Source: Polyangiaceae bacterium (lineage in GTDB: Bacteria; Myxococcota_A; Polyangia; Polyangiales; Polyangiaceae). Taken from it: a stretch of DNA of 49,738 bases. Below, piece by piece: positions 24,418 through 33,007 of the stretch. Position 1 is the stretch's first letter; each line of letters starts with the position of its first letter. The stretch is from positions 1 through 49,738 of the forward strand of contig JALHPN010000037.1 in NCBI GenBank assembly GCA_022842465.1, read 5' to 3'. The notes below the pieces were generated by a model. It saw only the letters and a program-made list of their open reading frames with translations. It did no database searches and was not told where the DNA came from. Both the position numbers and the translations under genes were made by a program.

Positions 24418-25664
24418 GACAGCGCGCTCTCGGGATCCGCCGTCGCCGCGGTCCGCGCCGCGCGCCGAGAGCGAGGGTCGTCTGCCGCGAAGACGAACGT
24501 GAGCACGACGAACACGGCCCACATCCCCGCGAGGTGCAGGAGCATCGGCGCCCCGCCGCTCGAGACGAAGAGCCAGCCCGAGACGGGCGGCCCGACGAGC
24601 ATGCCTGCGGCGTAGGCGGAGTTGTAGAAGCCGTTCGCGCGCTCGAGATCCCTTCGCGGCGTGACGACCCCCTGGAGCGCGAGGCTCACGGGGGAGATCG
24701 CCGCGAGCGTGCCGCCGGCGACGAACACGGCACAGAGCATGAGCGGGAAGGACGAGAGGAGCACGAAGCTCCCGACCATCGCGCCGCCGACCGCCCCCAG
24801 CACGCGCATCACCCGAAGGTGCCCGTGCCGGTCGCCGAGCCGGCTCACGACCGGGGACATGGCCAGCATCCCGGCGGCGAAGCAGGCCGTCACGAGGATG
24901 GTGCGCTCCTTCGGGACGCCCTTCGCCTCGACGAGGAACAGCGGGAGGAAGAGGACGACCGAGGACTGGAAGTAGCCGTACGAGAACGTCGCGACGCACG
25001 ACATCTTCGTCCGCCAGAAGACGAGGGCGTTCGAGGCCCGCGCGCCTCCGGCCTCGGCCTCGTGGTCGGTCTCCTCCGGGCCCGAGACGGCACCCGCGGT
25101 CGCCTTCGCGTCGAGCCGCAGGAACACGATCGCCGCGGCCCCGCACGCGAGGGCGCCTGCCGCGAAGAACGAGCTGCGGGTCCCCGCGAGCGGGACGATG
25201 ACGGTCGAGAGGAGCGGCCCGACGACGTACCCGAGCGCGAGCGAGATCGCGTAGAGGCTCATGACGAAGGCGCGCTGATGCTTCTCGGCCCGCGCGAGGA
25301 GGGCGGTCTCGGCCGCGACCCAGAGGCACGCCGAGCAGGCGCCGTCGACGAACCTCACCGCGGCCAGCGGCGCGATCGCGCGAGGAAAGGGGAACGTCGT
25401 CACGCAGACCGCGTACCCCATGAGCGCGAAGATCATCGCCCGTCGCGCGCCGATGCGGCGCACGACCCAGCCCGACGGAACGGAGAAGACGATGATCCCG
25501 AGCGCGAAGGCGGTCGCGAGGAGCCCCATCTCCTCCTTCGGCAGCCCCGTCGCGTCCATGTGCAGCGCGAGCACGCTGATGGAGGTGCCGTAGGCGATCC
25601 CGAGCACCAGGACGGCCTGGTAGATCGTCCAGATGTTCCTGTCCGCGATCTTGACGGAGAGCAC
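24414..25664 (-). CDS. MFS transporter
   Basis: A 416-residue protein with twelve hydrophobic segments in two halves and a hydrophilic central loop (about 205-225, acidic). The MFS signature between helices 2 and 3 appears as GWVVRRIGARRAM and the second-half equivalent as SRLGDRHGHLR. The start is GTG at 25664 with GGGAGG upstream. Substrate unknown; it probably exports or imports a small molecule across the inner membrane. It sits between an exported alpha/beta hydrolase gene and the S12 hydrolase gene, with which it overlaps by 4 bp, so the three are likely one operon. Confidence 0.87.
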   Translation of the reverse strand: MLSVKIADRNIWTIYQAVLVLGIAYGTSISVLALHMDATGLPKEEMGLLATAFALGIIVFSVPSGWVVRRIGARRAMIFALMGYAVCVTTFPFPRAIAPLAAVRFVDGACSACLWVAAETALLARAEKHQRAFVMSLYAISLALGYVVGPLLSTVIVPLAGTRSSFFAAGALACGAAAIVFLRLDAKATAGAVSGPEETDHEAEAGGARASNALVFWRTKMSCVATFSYGYFQSSVVLFLPLFLVEAKGVPKERTILVTACFAAGMLAMSPVVSRLGDRHGHLRVMRVLGAVGGAMVGSFVLLSSFPLMLCAVFVAGGTLAAISPVSLALQGVVTPRRDLERANGFYNSAYAAGMLVGPPVSGWLFVSSGGAPMLLHLAGMWAVFVVLTFVFAADDPRSRRAARTAATADPESALS

Positions 25665-25681
25665 GGGTCAGGCCCTCCCGC

Positions 25682-26488
25682 TCAGTGCCGCGCCGACGCG
25701 TTCGCGAGCGCGCTGGGCTTGTCGCGCCGGCTCCGGAGCCACGCGATCCCGTGCGTGAGGAGTGACCAGTCCACCTCGTGTCCAGCCTTCCGCTCCTCGA
25801 CGCGGTAGGGCCAGGCGAGCTGGGCGAGGGTGCCGGCATAGGCGCGCGAATGATCGGCGGTCTGCGGATCGGCCCCCGACACGCCGACGAACACCGGCGC
25901 GCGCCTTCCGGCCTCGACCGGGCTCCTGGCCCACGACGAGCCGCCGGCGAGCACCACGAAGCCGTCCACGTCGAGCCCGCCGCGGACGGCGAGCGAGCTC
26001 GCGTAGTAAGCGCCGCTCGAGAAACCGACCACGAACGTCTCGTCGAAGCCGTGACCGACCTTCTTCGCCACGTCGGCGCGCGCCTTCGCGATGCCTGCGA
26101 GGAGCCCGGCCTCCTGCTCTTTCTGCGCCGCCTCGGACGTCGGCCAGACGTAGGCGTTCTTCACGAGGGGCGACGTCGGGAGGAGGACGGTGAAGCCCAG
26201 GCGCTTCGCGTGGAGCGCCATCGCCCGCTGCTGGACCCAGGCGAAGCCGGGGTTCGTCGCGTAGGCGCCGTGCATGTAGACGACGAGCGTGCGCCTCCCG
26301 TCCGCGGGGACTCCGCCGTCCGCCCAGCACACGTGGTCGGAGAGCTCGTTCACCTCGGGCGCGCACCACGCCTTCTTCGCAGTCTCCTTGGCGCCGGGCT
26401 CCTTGGCGCCCGCCTCCGCCGGGCAGGTGACCGACAGGGCGAGGACCGCAGCGAGCAGGACGGAACCGGCAGCGGAGGGGTGATGCAT
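25682..26488 (-). CDS. Exported alpha/beta hydrolase
   Basis: A 268-residue protein with a signal peptide about 1-26 (LLAAVLALSVTCPAEA). The fold's landmarks are the strand and oxyanion turn VVYMHGAYA, the nucleophile elbow GFSSG, a likely acid residue in SGADPQTADH and the catalytic His in AGHEVDW. It resembles dienelactone-hydrolase or carboxylesterase-like enzymes acting in the periplasm or outside. The substrate is unknown. It is 17 bp upstream of the MFS gene and 55 bp downstream of the HIT gene. Start ATG at 26488. Confidence 0.83.
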   Translation of the reverse strand: MHHPSAAGSVLLAAVLALSVTCPAEAGAKEPGAKETAKKAWCAPEVNELSDHVCWADGGVPADGRRTLVVYMHGAYATNPGFAWVQQRAMALHAKRLGFTVLLPTSPLVKNAYVWPTSEAAQKEQEAGLLAGIAKARADVAKKVGHGFDETFVVGFSSGAYYASSLAVRGGLDVDGFVVLAGGSSWARSPVEAGRRAPVFVGVSGADPQTADHSRAYAGTLAQLAWPYRVEERKAGHEVDWSLLTHGIAWLRSRRDKPSALANASARH

Positions 26489-26543
26489 GAGGGCCCGAGG
26501 TCTATCACGGCCTCGTCCCGGTGCGAACCGTCGTTCGCGGTGG

Positions 26544-26951
26544 TCAGAGAGCGGCGCGGATCCTCGCCGCGACCTCGCGCATCTGGTCGTCGTCCGCGTA
26601 TTTCGTGCGGGGCCAGAAGAACCCCTTGAGACCGTCGCCCTTCGTGCGCGGGACGACGTGCACGTGGAGGTGCGGCACGCTCTGCGAGACCTTGTTGTTC
26701 ATCGCCACGAAGGACCCCTCCGCGCCCGTCGCCGCGGGGACCGCGCGCGCGAGCGCCCGGACGCGCTCGAACAGGGGCCCGACCTCGATCGCCTCGAGCT
26801 CCGGCAGCGTCACGACGTGGCGGCGCGGAACGACGAGCACGTGCCCGTGGAAGAGCGGCTTCGTGTCGAGGAAGGCGAGGACGTGCTCGTCGTCGAGCAC
26901 GACGTGCGCGGGGATCGTCCCCGAGACGATCCCGCAGAAGACGCAGGCCAT
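26544..26951 (-). CDS. HIT-family nucleotide hydrolase/transferase
   Basis: A 135-residue HIT protein, the usual size. It starts CVFCGIVSG (the Cys pair binds zinc in many members), has the FLDTKPLFHGHVLVVP core and the active-site HLHVHVVP (His-x-His-x-His). HIT enzymes cleave nucleotide phosphoramidates, dinucleoside polyphosphates or similar. The ATG at 26951 is 5 bp after the stop of the glycoside-hydrolase-like gene, so it is in the same operon; no functional link is evident. Confidence 0.92.
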   Translation of the reverse strand: MACVFCGIVSGTIPAHVVLDDEHVLAFLDTKPLFHGHVLVVPRRHVVTLPELEAIEVGPLFERVRALARAVPAATGAEGSFVAMNNKVSQSVPHLHVHVVPRTKGDGLKGFFWPRTKYADDDQMREVAARIRAAL

Positions 26952-26956
26952 CGTCT

Positions 26957-28603
26957 CTACTTCTTCGCCGCCACCGACTGCGCCGGCTTCTTCGGCTCCG
27001 GCTTCTTCGGCTCGGGCGCCTTCGCCGGCGCGCTCCCGGGCGCGTTCTTGTCGAGGACGGGCCACCCTCCCCAGACCGCGCTGTACTCGCAGCCCGGGCT
27101 CCACATGAGCCACCCGAGACCGCCCGTCGCCTCGGCGCTCTTCGCCTGCGCGACGACGTACTGCGGTCCGTAGTTCGTGACGCGGAGCGGGAAGGCTTGG
27201 AGCCACGTCCGCCACACCGTCGCCGCGCCGGTCGGCTTCAGCTGCTCGACCGCCGCCTTGTTCCCCATCCCGACGACCTCGGGGTGGTCGGCGGGCTCGG
27301 TCCAGCCCATGTAGCCCTTGCTGTAGTGCGAGGGGTAGCTCATGAGGCTGATCGCGTCCGCTTCGGGCGCGACGGTGGCGATGTCCTGCCCGAGCGCCTC
27401 GATGTCGGAGCGCTCTCCCGTCGCGGCGACGCCGAAGAAGTCGAGCGAGAGGGCCGCGTTCGACGCCGCCGTGACCTGCTTCACGCGCCGTACGAAGTCA
27501 CGGATGACGAACTTCCGCTCCTGGATCTCGGGGAGGACGGCGACCTTCCGGGACAGGTGCACGGGGAAGCGCACGTAGTCGAGCTGGATCTCGTCCGCGC
27601 CCGCGTCGAGCGCCTCCTGTGCGAGCTCGATCGCGTAGTCTTGCGCTTCCTTGTTGGCAGGGTCGATCCAGTCGACGTGAATCGGCTTGCCCGTCGGCGT
27701 GAACTTGATCGAGAGGCGCGACCCTTCGGCGTGCTTGTCGGCCCACGGATCGTGGAAGCACGGGATGCGGATGATGACGTGGATCCCCCGCCAGTGCGCG
27801 AAGCGGATCGCACGCGCGAGATCCGGGATGTGGATCTTCTGCGCCGCCTTCGTCTCGACCGCGATCTTCGCCTTGCTGGGGTAGTTGACGTAGCCCTCGT
27901 AGTCCTTCCCGTCGAGGACGACCGCGTTGATGCCGCGCGCCGCGCTCTTGTCGAGCGTCTCGACCCACTTGATGCCCGCGTAGGGGCCGGTGACGAAGAG
28001 GCCGCGGAGGACCTTGTCGGCCGGCCAGCCGAAGCGCTCCTCCTTCGGGTCGCGGATGATGCGCGAGGTGATCGCCGGGATCTCGACGGTCTTGCCGGGC
28101 ACGACGCCCGCGGGGTTCTTCTTCGCGATCGCGCTCGCGAGCTCCGCGGCGGTGTAGAGCTCGGAGAGCTCGAGGTATGACGCGGCGACGCTCGCGAGCG
28201 ACTCGCCCTTCTGGACGGTGTGCTTGACCTTCGGCGGATCGCCCGGCTCCACCTTCCCGCCTTTGGGCATCTTCGTCTCGAGCCAGGCGCCGAGCTCGGT
28301 CGGGGGCGATAGGGGGATCGGCGCGCCGCCGCCGATCTTGATGTTCGTGCCCGCGGGGTGTCCCCCGGCCCCCTTGGAGGAGGTGACGTTGGGCGCGTTC
28401 TTCGCGACGGGCTCGCTCGTCGTCGTCGTGGTCGACGCTGCCGGTGCCGCGGCGTCCGTCGTCGCGACCGTTTCGGTCGCGCCGTCCGGCCCTCCTTCGC
28501 GCGACGCCGCCTGCGCGGGCGCGGGCTTGGGGGCGCAGCCGGGGAGCCCGGAGGCGAAGGCCGTGAGGCCGGCGATCGTGACCACCGTTCGAAGCGTCGA
28601 CAT
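26957..28603 (-). CDS. Putative glycoside hydrolase (DUF4015 type) lipoprotein with LysM-like domain
   Basis: A 548-residue lipoprotein (lipobox LPGC) with a long Thr/Ala/Pro linker. It has a LysM-like segment about 145-200 (KHTVQKGESLASVAASYL, ending GKTVEIPA) and a TIM-barrel-like domain about 215-500 (GLFVTGPYAG, NAVVLDGKDYEGYV, IHVIIRIPCFHDPW, EIQLDYVRFP, DAISLMSYPSHY, GWLMWSPGCEY). This matches the putative glycoside hydrolase family once called DUF4015. The EIQLDYVRFP strand carries probable active-site acids. The C-terminus is a Lys/Pro/Glu tail. Start at ATG 28603; an ATG at 28612 is also possible. It follows the esterase gene by 2 bp. Confidence 0.83.
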   Translation of the reverse strand: MSTLRTVVTIAGLTAFASGLPGCAPKPAPAQAASREGGPDGATETVATTDAAAPAASTTTTTSEPVAKNAPNVTSSKGAGGHPAGTNIKIGGGAPIPLSPPTELGAWLETKMPKGGKVEPGDPPKVKHTVQKGESLASVAASYLELSELYTAAELASAIAKKNPAGVVPGKTVEIPAITSRIIRDPKEERFGWPADKVLRGLFVTGPYAGIKWVETLDKSAARGINAVVLDGKDYEGYVNYPSKAKIAVETKAAQKIHIPDLARAIRFAHWRGIHVIIRIPCFHDPWADKHAEGSRLSIKFTPTGKPIHVDWIDPANKEAQDYAIELAQEALDAGADEIQLDYVRFPVHLSRKVAVLPEIQERKFVIRDFVRRVKQVTAASNAALSLDFFGVAATGERSDIEALGQDIATVAPEADAISLMSYPSHYSKGYMGWTEPADHPEVVGMGNKAAVEQLKPTGAATVWRTWLQAFPLRVTNYGPQYVVAQAKSAEATGGLGWLMWSPGCEYSAVWGGWPVLDKNAPGSAPAKAPEPKKPEPKKPAQSVAAKK

Positions 28604-28605
28604 CG

Positions 28606-29811
28606 TCACCATCCCAGGCGCCCGCGGGCGAACGCCGTCAGCTTGTCGGCCATCAGCTTGTGTGTCTTGAGGCTCGGGTGGAAGCCGCACCCGAGCCCGT
28701 CGGTGTGCTTCTGCTCGGGGAGCTCGAGCATCTCGATGTTGGCGTCGCCGGCGTCCTTGATCTTTGCGACGGCGACCTTCGTGTACTTCCGCGCCTTCGT
28801 GAGGCTCTGGCGACCCTCGGGGTAGCGATCGGTGAGCATCGGCCCGAGCGCGGCGACGATGAACGCGCTCGGATAGGCGGCGCGCACCTTCGCGACGAGC
28901 GCGACGTAGAGCTCGACGAACTTCTTCTCGCCAGGGTCGATGTTGGCGAAGTTGTTGGTTCCGAGGTTCACGACGACGAGCTGCGGCTGCCACCGCGACG
29001 TGTCCCACCTGCTGCCCTCGCGCGCGGGGAGGGTGCGGTCGAAGTTTTCGCGCATCTGGTAGAGCGTCTTGCCGCTCCAGGCGATCGTGGTGTGATCCGC
29101 GCCGAGCGCGCGCGCGGTGAGCGCGCCGTAGGTCATGAACTCGTTCTCCTGCCGCGGGTCGAACGTGCAACTCGGTCCCGGGCCCTCGTTGCCGTAGCCG
29201 GTCGAGATCGAGTCGCCGATGATCTCCATCCGGCGCTCGGGGGCAGGGGAGGGGGGGAGGAGCTTGCCGTCGGTCTCGACACCCGAGAGGACCATCTCCC
29301 CGACGTCCGCCTCCGTCCGCTTGTGGATCGCGACCTCGTGGACGCCGGCGGGCAGGCCGGAGGCGACGTCGTACACCTCGCGGTCCTTCTGCATCTTGAG
29401 GACGTTCTTCGGGTCGCCGTCGACGACCACCTGGAACGCGTTGAACGTGTGCTTCCCCTCGTCCCGGAGGCGCATGCGGAGGGTCGTACCCTGGAAGCGC
29501 ACGACGATCGCGCTCGCGGACCACGCGAAGCGCATCCCGCTCTCGTCGACGGCGAAGCGGCCGATCGTCCGCACGAACGGCGCGAACGGCGGCTGACGAT
29601 CGCCTGCCGTCGCGCCCGCGCCGGCCGACACGCTGCCGGCCTTCGTGGCGGGCGGCGTGGTCGCGGCGTTCGCGTTCGGTACGAGTTGCGGCATGCTCAC
29701 GCCGGCGCTCGCCGCCGTGGCAGACGGTCCAGGACCGCCTCCCTCCTGCTTGGTGCAGGCGAGCAGCGTGACGGCGACGATGCCGAGCGTGACCGCGTGG
29801 CGGTTCGTCAC
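28606..29811 (-). CDS. CE2-like SGNH/GDSL esterase lipoprotein
   Basis: A lipoprotein of about 401 residues (lipobox TLLAC), with an Ala/Thr/Pro linker, then an N-terminal beta-sandwich (RFAWSASAIVVRFQGTTL, FNAFQVVVDGD) and an SGNH hydrolase domain. The catalytic blocks are GDSISTGYGNEG (Ser), NLGTNNF (Asn) and DGLGCGFHPS (Asp/His). This two-domain order is that of carbohydrate esterase family 2, which removes acetyl groups from polysaccharides. I prefer the GTG at 29811, which puts the signal peptide at the N-terminus; a GTG at 29838 would add nine residues. It leads the operon containing the glycoside-hydrolase-like gene. Confidence 0.82.
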   Translation of the reverse strand: MTNRHAVTLGIVAVTLLACTKQEGGGPGPSATAASAGVSMPQLVPNANAATTPPATKAGSVSAGAGATAGDRQPPFAPFVRTIGRFAVDESGMRFAWSASAIVVRFQGTTLRMRLRDEGKHTFNAFQVVVDGDPKNVLKMQKDREVYDVASGLPAGVHEVAIHKRTEADVGEMVLSGVETDGKLLPPSPAPERRMEIIGDSISTGYGNEGPGPSCTFDPRQENEFMTYGALTARALGADHTTIAWSGKTLYQMRENFDRTLPAREGSRWDTSRWQPQLVVVNLGTNNFANIDPGEKKFVELYVALVAKVRAAYPSAFIVAALGPMLTDRYPEGRQSLTKARKYTKVAVAKIKDAGDANIEMLELPEQKHTDGLGCGFHPSLKTHKLMADKLTAFARGRLGW

Positions 29812-29874
29812 GAGGCGATCGTAGCCGTCCCGCGTCACCGGGTCGAAATCTCGTGCTACCTACCGGCGTCCGTC

Positions 29875-30921
29875 ATGGCCTTCGATCCCAACGCTCCCGC
29901 TCAGCCCGGCTCCGGTGTCTTCGGCCTTCCGCACACGGAGGCCGACGCCGCCGTCGTGCTCCTGCCGGTGCCCTGGGAGGCCACCACGTCCTACGGAGGG
30001 GGCGCGAGCCAGGGCCCGCGCGTGATCCTCGACGCGAGCCGGCAGGTGGATCTCTACGACCTGGATGTAGAGAAGCCGTACGAGGTAGGCATCCACATGC
30101 TGCCCGAGCCCGAGAGGGTCCTCGCCCTCAACGAGACCGCGAAGGCGATGGCGGCCCGCGTCATCGACGCGGCGGGTGCGGCGGGAGACCCCGAGCTCGA
30201 GCGTGCGGTCCAGCGCGTGAACGAGATGTCGCGCGAGGTGGACGCCTGGGTGGAGTCGGAGACGGCGCGCCTCCTCGCGGCCGGGAAGATCGTCGGCATC
30301 GTCGGCGGCGACCACTCGGTCCCCCTCGGCGCGTTCCGCGCGCTCGCGCGCGTCGCGAAGTCGTTCGGCGTCCTCCACGTCGACGCGCACTCCGACACGC
30401 GGAGGGCCTACGAGGGGTTCGAGGGCTCGCACGCCTCCATCATGTACAACGCGCTCGAGGGGGTCCCCGCGATCGAGCGGCTCGTGCAGGTCGGCATCCG
30501 CGACGTCTGCGAGGAGGAGATCCTCTACTGCCGCGCGCAGGGCGCGCGCGTCCGGATGATCACCGACCGTGAGCTCTCGATGCGGAAGCAGGAGGGCGAG
30601 ACCTTCGCCGCCATCGCCCGCGCGATCGCGAAGGAGCTCCCCGACGACGTGTGGATCAGCTTCGACATCGACGGCCTCGACCCGCGCTACTGCCCGAGCA
30701 CCGGCACGCCGGTCCCCGGCGGCCTGGACGTCCAGGAGGTCATCACGATCTTCCGCGAGGTCGTCCGCGCCGGAAAGCGGATCGTCGGCTTCGATCTGAA
30801 CGAGGTCGCGCCGCATCCCCGCGATCCCGACGACGAGTGGGACGGCAACGTCGGCGCGCGCATGCTCTACAAGCTCGTCGGCTTCACGGTCGCCAGCCAG
30901 GGACGGGCCAAGCTGCTGTGA
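29875..30921 (+). CDS. speB: Agmatinase/arginase-family ureohydrolase
   Basis: A 348-residue ureohydrolase. The two-manganese site is visible in three blocks: GGDHSVPLG, DAHSDTR and SFDIDGLDP, with the later NEVAPH segment. Such enzymes release urea from agmatine, arginine or related guanidino compounds in the cytoplasm. Agmatinase is the commonest bacterial function, but residues deciding the substrate cannot be judged by eye. A helical insertion about 75-125 (ERVLALNETAKAMAARVI onward) lengthens it relative to the 300-residue norm. The ATG at 29875 diverges from the esterase gene with at most 63 bp between starts. Confidence 0.87.
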   Translation: MAFDPNAPAQPGSGVFGLPHTEADAAVVLLPVPWEATTSYGGGASQGPRVILDASRQVDLYDLDVEKPYEVGIHMLPEPERVLALNETAKAMAARVIDAAGAAGDPELERAVQRVNEMSREVDAWVESETARLLAAGKIVGIVGGDHSVPLGAFRALARVAKSFGVLHVDAHSDTRRAYEGFEGSHASIMYNALEGVPAIERLVQVGIRDVCEEEILYCRAQGARVRMITDRELSMRKQEGETFAAIARAIAKELPDDVWISFDIDGLDPRYCPSTGTPVPGGLDVQEVITIFREVVRAGKRIVGFDLNEVAPHPRDPDDEWDGNVGARMLYKLVGFTVASQGRAKLL

Positions 30922-30929
30922 GGTCCGCC

Positions 30930-30950
30930 CGAGCGGTCCCCCACCGCTCG
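30930..30950 (+). terminator. Hairpin after the ureohydrolase gene
   Basis: CGAGCGGT and ACCGCTCG form a perfect eight-base stem around a CCCCC loop, 9 bp after the stop. It is followed by CCCCTCTGATCT, which is pyrimidine-rich but not a true T-run. Confidence 0.5.
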
Positions 30951-30976
30951 CCCCTCTGATCTATGCTCCCCTCTCG

Positions 30977-33007
30977 ATGTCTGCCGCAAACCCTCTCCTC
31001 GCGGTCACGGTCCCTGTCCCCTTCGACACCGTCACGGCGGCGCACATCGTCCCCGCGGCCGATGCCCTCCTGACGCAGGCACAGGCGCGCCTCGACGCGA
31101 TCGCCCGTGCGCCGCGCACGTACGAGGGCACCCTCGGCGCGCTCGACTCTGCGACGAGCGAGCTCGACTGGGCCCTCAACGTCGCCGGGCATCTCGAGTC
31201 CGTGCTCGGCACTCCCGACCTCCGGGACGCGTACCGCGCGGTGATGCCCAAGGTGAGCGCGTTCTACAGCGGGATCCTCTTGTCCGAGCCGCTCTTCCAC
31301 GCGCTCCGCGCCTTCGCCGAGACGCCGGAGGCGAAGTCGCTCACGGGCGCGAAGAAGCGATTTCTCGACAAGACGCTCGCCGACTTCCGCCGCAACGGGG
31401 CCGAGCTCGACGCGGCGGGAAAGAAGCGGCTCGCGGAGGTCGACGTCGCGCTCTCCGAGCTCACGCTCCGGTTCGCGCAGAACGTCGTCGACGCGACGGC
31501 CGCCTTCGAGCTCCTCGTCCCGGACGCGGCGCGGCTCGCGGGGCTCCCCGACGGCGCCAAGGAGGCCGCGAGGCGCAGCGCGGAGGAGAAGGGAAAGCAG
31601 GGGTTCCGTCTGACGCTCCAGGCGCCGTCGTACGGCCCGGCGATGACGTTCCTCGAGGACCGCGCCCTCCGCGAGCAGCTCTACCGGGCGAACGTCATGC
31701 GCGCGAGCGCGGGCCCGAGCGCGAACGCGGACGTCATCCGCGAGGTCCTCGCGCTCCGTCGCGAGAAGGCGAAGCTCCTCGGCTTCGCGCACTTCGCCGA
31801 CCTCGCCACCGACGATCGCATGGCGAAGAGCGGGAAGGACGCGCTCGCGTTCGTGAACGAGCTCCGCGCACACCTCGAGCCCGGCTTCGCGCGCGAGAAC
31901 GCGGAGCTCGCGGCCTTCGCGCGGGCCGAGGGCCACGAGGGGGCCCTCGCGCCGTGGGACGTCGCCTTCTGGGCGGAGCGGCAGCGCAAGGCGCTCTTCG
32001 ACTTCGACGAGGAGACGCTCCGCCCGTATTTCCCGCTCGATCGCGTGTCGCAGGGGCTCTTCGAAATCGCGGAGAAGCTCTACGGCATCTCGATCGAGCG
32101 CGACCCGAACGCGAGGGTGTGGCACCCGGACGTGACGGCGTGGACGGTGAAGGATGGCGCCGGCAGCGCGATCGGCAGCTTCTTCATGGATCTCTTCCCC
32201 CGCGAGACGAAGCGGGACGGCGCGTGGATGGGCGGCGTCGTCGATCGGCTGCCGGGTACGCGCGATGCGCGCACGAACGTGGCGGTCGTCGTCGCGAACA
32301 TGACGCCGCCGCGCGCCCCGGGCCAGCCCGCGCTCCTCAACCACCGCGAGGTGGAGACGCTCTTCCACGAGTTCGGTCACAACATGCACCACATCCTGTC
32401 CGAGGTGCCCATCCGCTCCCTCGCGGGGACGCGCGTCGTGAGCGACTTCGTCGAGCTCCCCTCGATGATCATGGAGAACTGGTGCTGGGAGCGCGCGGCG
32501 CTCGACGGCTTCGCGCGGCACCACCAGACGGGCGCGCCGATCCCCGACGACGTGAAGGAGCGCATGCTCCGCGCGCGGACGTACCGCGCGGCGAACGCGC
32601 TCATGCGTCAGCTCGGCTTCTCGACCGTCGACCTCCTCCTCCACACGGAGTACACGCCGGAGAGCCACGGCGACGTGATGGCGTTCGCGCGCGAGGTCTT
32701 CGGGCGCTTCTCGCCGACGCCGCTTCCGGCCGAGTACGCGATGCTCGCCTCGTTCTCCCACCTCTTCGGATCGGCGTACGGCTACGCGGCGGGCTACTAC
32801 TCGTACCAGTGGTCCGAGGTCCTCGAGGCGGACGCGTTCACGCTCTTCCGGGAGCGCGGCATCCTCAGCCGCGAGGCAGGGGACCGCTTCCGGCGCGAGA
32901 TCCTGTCGCGCGGCGACACCGAGGACCCCGCTGTGCTCTATCGCACGTTCCTCGGTCGTGATCCGAACGTCGGCGCCCTCCTCACACGGCTCGGCGTCGC
33001 GGCATGA
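30977..33007 (+). CDS. M3-family zinc oligopeptidase
   Basis: A 676-residue peptidase of the thimet oligopeptidase/oligopeptidase A family, the usual length. The zinc motif is LFHEFGHNMHH with His464 and His468, and the third ligand lies in the following VELPSMIMENW segment. The Gly/Tyr-rich GSAYGYAAGYYSYQWSEVLEAD loop near the C-terminus, which binds substrate in this family, is intact. No signal peptide is obvious, so it probably degrades oligopeptides in the cytoplasm. The gene ends in ATGA shared with the next gene's start, indicating coupling to the ion-channel gene. Confidence 0.93.
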   Translation: MSAANPLLAVTVPVPFDTVTAAHIVPAADALLTQAQARLDAIARAPRTYEGTLGALDSATSELDWALNVAGHLESVLGTPDLRDAYRAVMPKVSAFYSGILLSEPLFHALRAFAETPEAKSLTGAKKRFLDKTLADFRRNGAELDAAGKKRLAEVDVALSELTLRFAQNVVDATAAFELLVPDAARLAGLPDGAKEAARRSAEEKGKQGFRLTLQAPSYGPAMTFLEDRALREQLYRANVMRASAGPSANADVIREVLALRREKAKLLGFAHFADLATDDRMAKSGKDALAFVNELRAHLEPGFARENAELAAFARAEGHEGALAPWDVAFWAERQRKALFDFDEETLRPYFPLDRVSQGLFEIAEKLYGISIERDPNARVWHPDVTAWTVKDGAGSAIGSFFMDLFPRETKRDGAWMGGVVDRLPGTRDARTNVAVVVANMTPPRAPGQPALLNHREVETLFHEFGHNMHHILSEVPIRSLAGTRVVSDFVELPSMIMENWCWERAALDGFARHHQTGAPIPDDVKERMLRARTYRAANALMRQLGFSTVDLLLHTEYTPESHGDVMAFAREVFGRFSPTPLPAEYAMLASFSHLFGSAYGYAAGYYSYQWSEVLEADAFTLFRERGILSREAGDRFRREILSRGDTEDPAVLYRTFLGRDPNVGALLTRLGVAA

